Source: Butyrivibrio sp. CAG:318
GTDB taxonomy: Bacteria > Bacillota > Clostridia > Lachnospirales > Lachnospiraceae
Direction: 5' to 3'
NCBI GenBank assembly: GCA_000431815.1
Contig: FR889229.1
Location: 1-43,293, forward strand
DNA: 43,293 nucleotides
Below are positions 41,687-43,293 of the stretch, in pieces. Position numbers and translations under genes: made by a program. How positions within the stretch are numbered: position 1 is the stretch's first letter; each line of letters begins with the position of its first letter. Below the pieces are notes generated by a model, which saw nothing but the letters and a program-made list of their open reading frames with translations, did not search any database and had not been told where the DNA came from.

Positions 41687-41874
41687 GAGGATTACGGTCA
41701 GGAAGCGGTTGATACATTATTGAAACTTATGGAAGACCACAGGGATGATTTAATAATTATATTAAATTTGAAGATTATAATGTACAGGAACTCGGAGAGA
41801 TATTTAAATCTCTCTGCGATAAATCTGATTATATGCTCATGAAATGTGAGAAAAAGTCAAAAATACGCTCATAA
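41687..41874 (+). pseudogene. fragment of a SpoVK/CbbX-like AAA ATPase
   Basis: Bases 41687-41760 read DYGQEAVDTLLKLMEDHRDDLIIIL, matching the region just after Walker B of SpoVK/CbbX-type AAA proteins, whose conserved form has EAIDTLLKLMEDHRDDLIVIVAGY. From about 41761 a different frame continues with FEDYNVQELGEIFKSLCDKSDYML, the later part of the same family, to TAA 41872. The roughly 25 residues expected between (the AGY to SRF segment) are lost. Everything before Walker B and the end are missing too. The front follows directly after an AAAAGGAG site. So it is a doubly broken fragment, now part of the leader of the next gene. Confidence 0.75.
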
Positions 41875-41914
41875 AATGTGATAAAACTGATTGAAATGAC
41901 TCATGAAATGTGAT
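41835..41914 (+). repeat. three 16-bp direct repeats at exact 32-bp spacing
   Basis: Units lie at 41835-41850, 41867-41882 and 41899-41914, with core CTCATRAAATGTGA. The starts are exactly 32 bases apart (about three helical turns). The last copy lies 26 bases before the start of the DUF4143 ATPase gene and beside its TATAAT. The spacing favours a protein bound to one DNA face, such as an operator or iteron set. Confidence 0.8.
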
Positions 41915-41925
41915 AATGTTATAAT
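41891..41925 (+). promoter_or_regulatory. promoter region of the intact DUF4143 ATPase gene
   Basis: TATAAT stands at 41920-41925. TTGAAA (41891-41896) lies 23 bases before it, too far for a standard pair, or 15 bases before the alternative GATAAT (41912-41917). The third repeat covers this stretch, so binding there would block or remodel the promoter. Confidence 0.4.
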
Positions 41926-41940
41926 CAGGAGGAGATATTT

Positions 41941-43275
41941 ATGTATTTGAAAAGAAAAATAGATGATTTCCTGATTAAGTGGAAGGAAGACATTAATCGT
42001 AAGCCATTGATAGTAAAAGGCGCAAGACAGATTGGCAAGACAGAATCTATTATGCATTTTGCCAACGCTAATTATACAAGTGTTATATATATTAATTTTG
42101 CTCTGGATAAGAGGTTTATCAAGATAGCGGAAGATGGATATGATGTAAATACTATTGTGAAGAATATATCATTGATAAATCCGTCATTTAAGTTTGTTCA
42201 GGGTAATACGATTATTGTTTTTGATGAAATACAGGAATATCCTGATATAGCTACCGCATTGAAGTCTTTTAGAATTGACGGGCGTTATGATATTATATGC
42301 AGCGGTTCAATGCTTGGAATCAATTACAGGAAAATTCACAGTAACAGCGTTGGAAATAAGACTGATTATGAAATGTTTTCAATGGATTTCGAGGAATTTT
42401 TGTGGGCTAAGGGATATGACAACACTCAGATTTACAGTATTTTAGAACATATGACAGCTATGAGGCCATTCGGTGAAACAGAAGTATCTGTATATAAAGC
42501 ACTGTTTCTTGATTACTGTGTTCTGGGCGGGATGCCGGATGTGGTTAAGGGATATATTGAGTCAGGAACCTTTCAGGCCTCGTCAGATATCCAGAATCAG
42601 ATTCGACTTGATTATGAAGAAGATGTCAGAAAATATGCGCAAGGTTTTGATCAGACCAAAATAATCAGTGTGTATAGGAGTATACCAGCACAGCTTGCCA
42701 AAGAAAACAAGAAATTCCAATACAGTCAAATCAGCAAAAATGCACGCTCCAGAGAATATACCGGGTGTATAGAATGGCTGATTGACGCGGGCGTTGTGAC
42801 GGAATGCAACTGTCTGCTTATGCCGGAACTTCCACTAAAAGGGAATGTTGATACAACTAAGTATAAGTTGTATTACCCTGACACGGGGCTTTTAGTATCA
42901 GCGCTGGATGATGAAGCGCAGGAAGATCTGAGGGTTAATAAGAACCTTGGCGTATATAAAGGTGCCCTATACGAAAATTTCGTTGCAGAAGCATTTATTA
43001 AGCAAGGTTTGGGACTGTTTTATTATAAGAAAGAAAACGCAACTCTTGAGGAAGACTTTTTTGTGCGTTCTCAGAATGAGCTTATTCCGGTGGAAGTCAA
43101 GTCTAATAATGACAGAGCCAAGTCGCTCAGGACGCTTATCAGGGATGAAAGATACAGCGATATAAAGCATGGAATAAAATTAGGGGATTTTAATATAGGA
43201 TGTTCTGAAAGTATATACACGTTTCCTTATTTTTGTGCTTTTATGCTGAAAGAATATCTTAAAACGTGGAATTAA
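41941..43275 (+). CDS. AAA ATPase with DUF4143 / PD-(D/E)xK-like domain
   Basis: This 444-residue protein has an N-terminal AAA_14 ATPase with Walker A GARQIGKT (27-34), Walker B IIVFDEIQ (about 91-98), a sensor-like CSGSMLG, MDFEEFLWA, a winged-helix-like region (about 220-290), and a C-terminal DUF4143 with nuclease-like residues Asp372 and Glu385/Lys387 (VEVKS). The role is unknown; members are common in gut bacteria and often carried in accessory regions. AGGAGGAG lies six to twelve bases before ATG 41941. Three 32-bp-spaced repeats precede it. It is intact, unlike the truncated relative at 2675. The final 18 bases of the window hold nothing further. Confidence 0.88.
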   Translation: MYLKRKIDDFLIKWKEDINRKPLIVKGARQIGKTESIMHFANANYTSVIYINFALDKRFIKIAEDGYDVNTIVKNISLINPSFKFVQGNTIIVFDEIQEYPDIATALKSFRIDGRYDIICSGSMLGINYRKIHSNSVGNKTDYEMFSMDFEEFLWAKGYDNTQIYSILEHMTAMRPFGETEVSVYKALFLDYCVLGGMPDVVKGYIESGTFQASSDIQNQIRLDYEEDVRKYAQGFDQTKIISVYRSIPAQLAKENKKFQYSQISKNARSREYTGCIEWLIDAGVVTECNCLLMPELPLKGNVDTTKYKLYYPDTGLLVSALDDEAQEDLRVNKNLGVYKGALYENFVAEAFIKQGLGLFYYKKENATLEEDFFVRSQNELIPVEVKSNNDRAKSLRTLIRDERYSDIKHGIKLGDFNIGCSESIYTFPYFCAFMLKEYLKTWN

Positions 43276-43293
43276 CTCACCGCCGGCCGTAAT

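Larger units (their letters stand above)
41529..41940. other. 412-base intergenic region, mostly remnants
   Basis: On the left lies the upstream region of the minus-strand DUF1846 gene. At 41643-41661 TGTTCGC and GCGAACA form a small 7-bp hairpin, followed by an AAAAGGAG site. A broken AAA ATPase fragment lies at 41687-41874 and a set of three direct repeats at 41835-41914. No intact gene is present. Confidence 0.6.

Noticed and set aside
41835..41914. Direct repeats considered as a small CRISPR array
   Set aside because: Units of 16 bases with 16-base gaps and only three copies are too short, and the gap sequences are not spacer-like. A regulatory repeat fits better.
1..43293. tRNA or rRNA genes and complete insertion sequences
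   Set aside because: No cloverleaf-like arms with TTCRA loops, no rRNA-like stretches, and no transposase motif with terminal inverted repeats were seen in the gaps.

Overview
The window looks like chromosome from an anaerobic, spore-forming Firmicute, most likely a Lachnospiraceae member. The evidence is a complete spoIIIAA-AH operon followed by asp23, nusB, xseAB, ispA, dxs, tlyA, nadK, argR, recN and spoIVB in the order usual for Bacillota, a moderate-to-low GC content, strong AGGAGG ribosome sites, and conjugative-element debris of the kind common in gut Clostridia. The species cannot be named from sequence alone.

Bases 1-6,820 are an accessory, decaying region. It holds a leader of stacked hairpins, a small membrane protein and an internally deleted VirB6/TrbL-like gene left from an integrative conjugative element. 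Next come a small XRE regulator with a conserved unknown protein, a folded non-coding segment, an N-terminally truncated AAA/DUF4143 ATPase, an ECF sigma factor with its membrane anti-sigma partner (minus strand), a 46-codon gene, and a frameshifted Fic gene (minus strand).

Bases 7,067-12,400 carry a MATE exporter, an AraC regulator, a membrane-anchored GH114-like glycosidase and a maltose-type acetyltransferase in one closely packed run. A 58-residue gene with its own promoter follows, then an arginase-fold protein and a YbaK-type deacylase. Bases 12,419-22,389 form one tightly coupled seven-gene operon behind a good promoter: phosphodiester glycosidase (NAGPA-like), anchored unknown protein, GH36 alpha-galactosidase, mannose-6-phosphate isomerase, a second MATE exporter, and a MacB/FtsX-type ABC ATPase and permease. 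A PopT (DUF368) undecaprenyl-phosphate translocase follows.

Bases 23,495-24,448 hold a two-gene module with its own promoter: a DUF4869-like protein overlapping a miniature P-loop ATPase. It is wedged immediately upstream of spoIIIAA and is the best candidate here for an undescribed system. Bases 24,528-40,006 are the conserved core: the SpoIIIA channel, Asp23, transcription and repair factors, isoprenoid synthesis, NAD kinase, ArgR, RecN and the SpoIVB protease. spo0A, which often follows spoIVB, is absent at that spot. A convergent DUF1846 gene lies there instead.

The right end is accessory again: a deleted fragment of a SpoVK/CbbX-like AAA ATPase, three 16-bp direct repeats at exact 32-bp spacing, and an intact AAA/DUF4143 ATPase. 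DUF4143 ATPases therefore sit near both ends of the window, one truncated and one intact. No tRNA, rRNA, CRISPR array or complete insertion sequence was seen.
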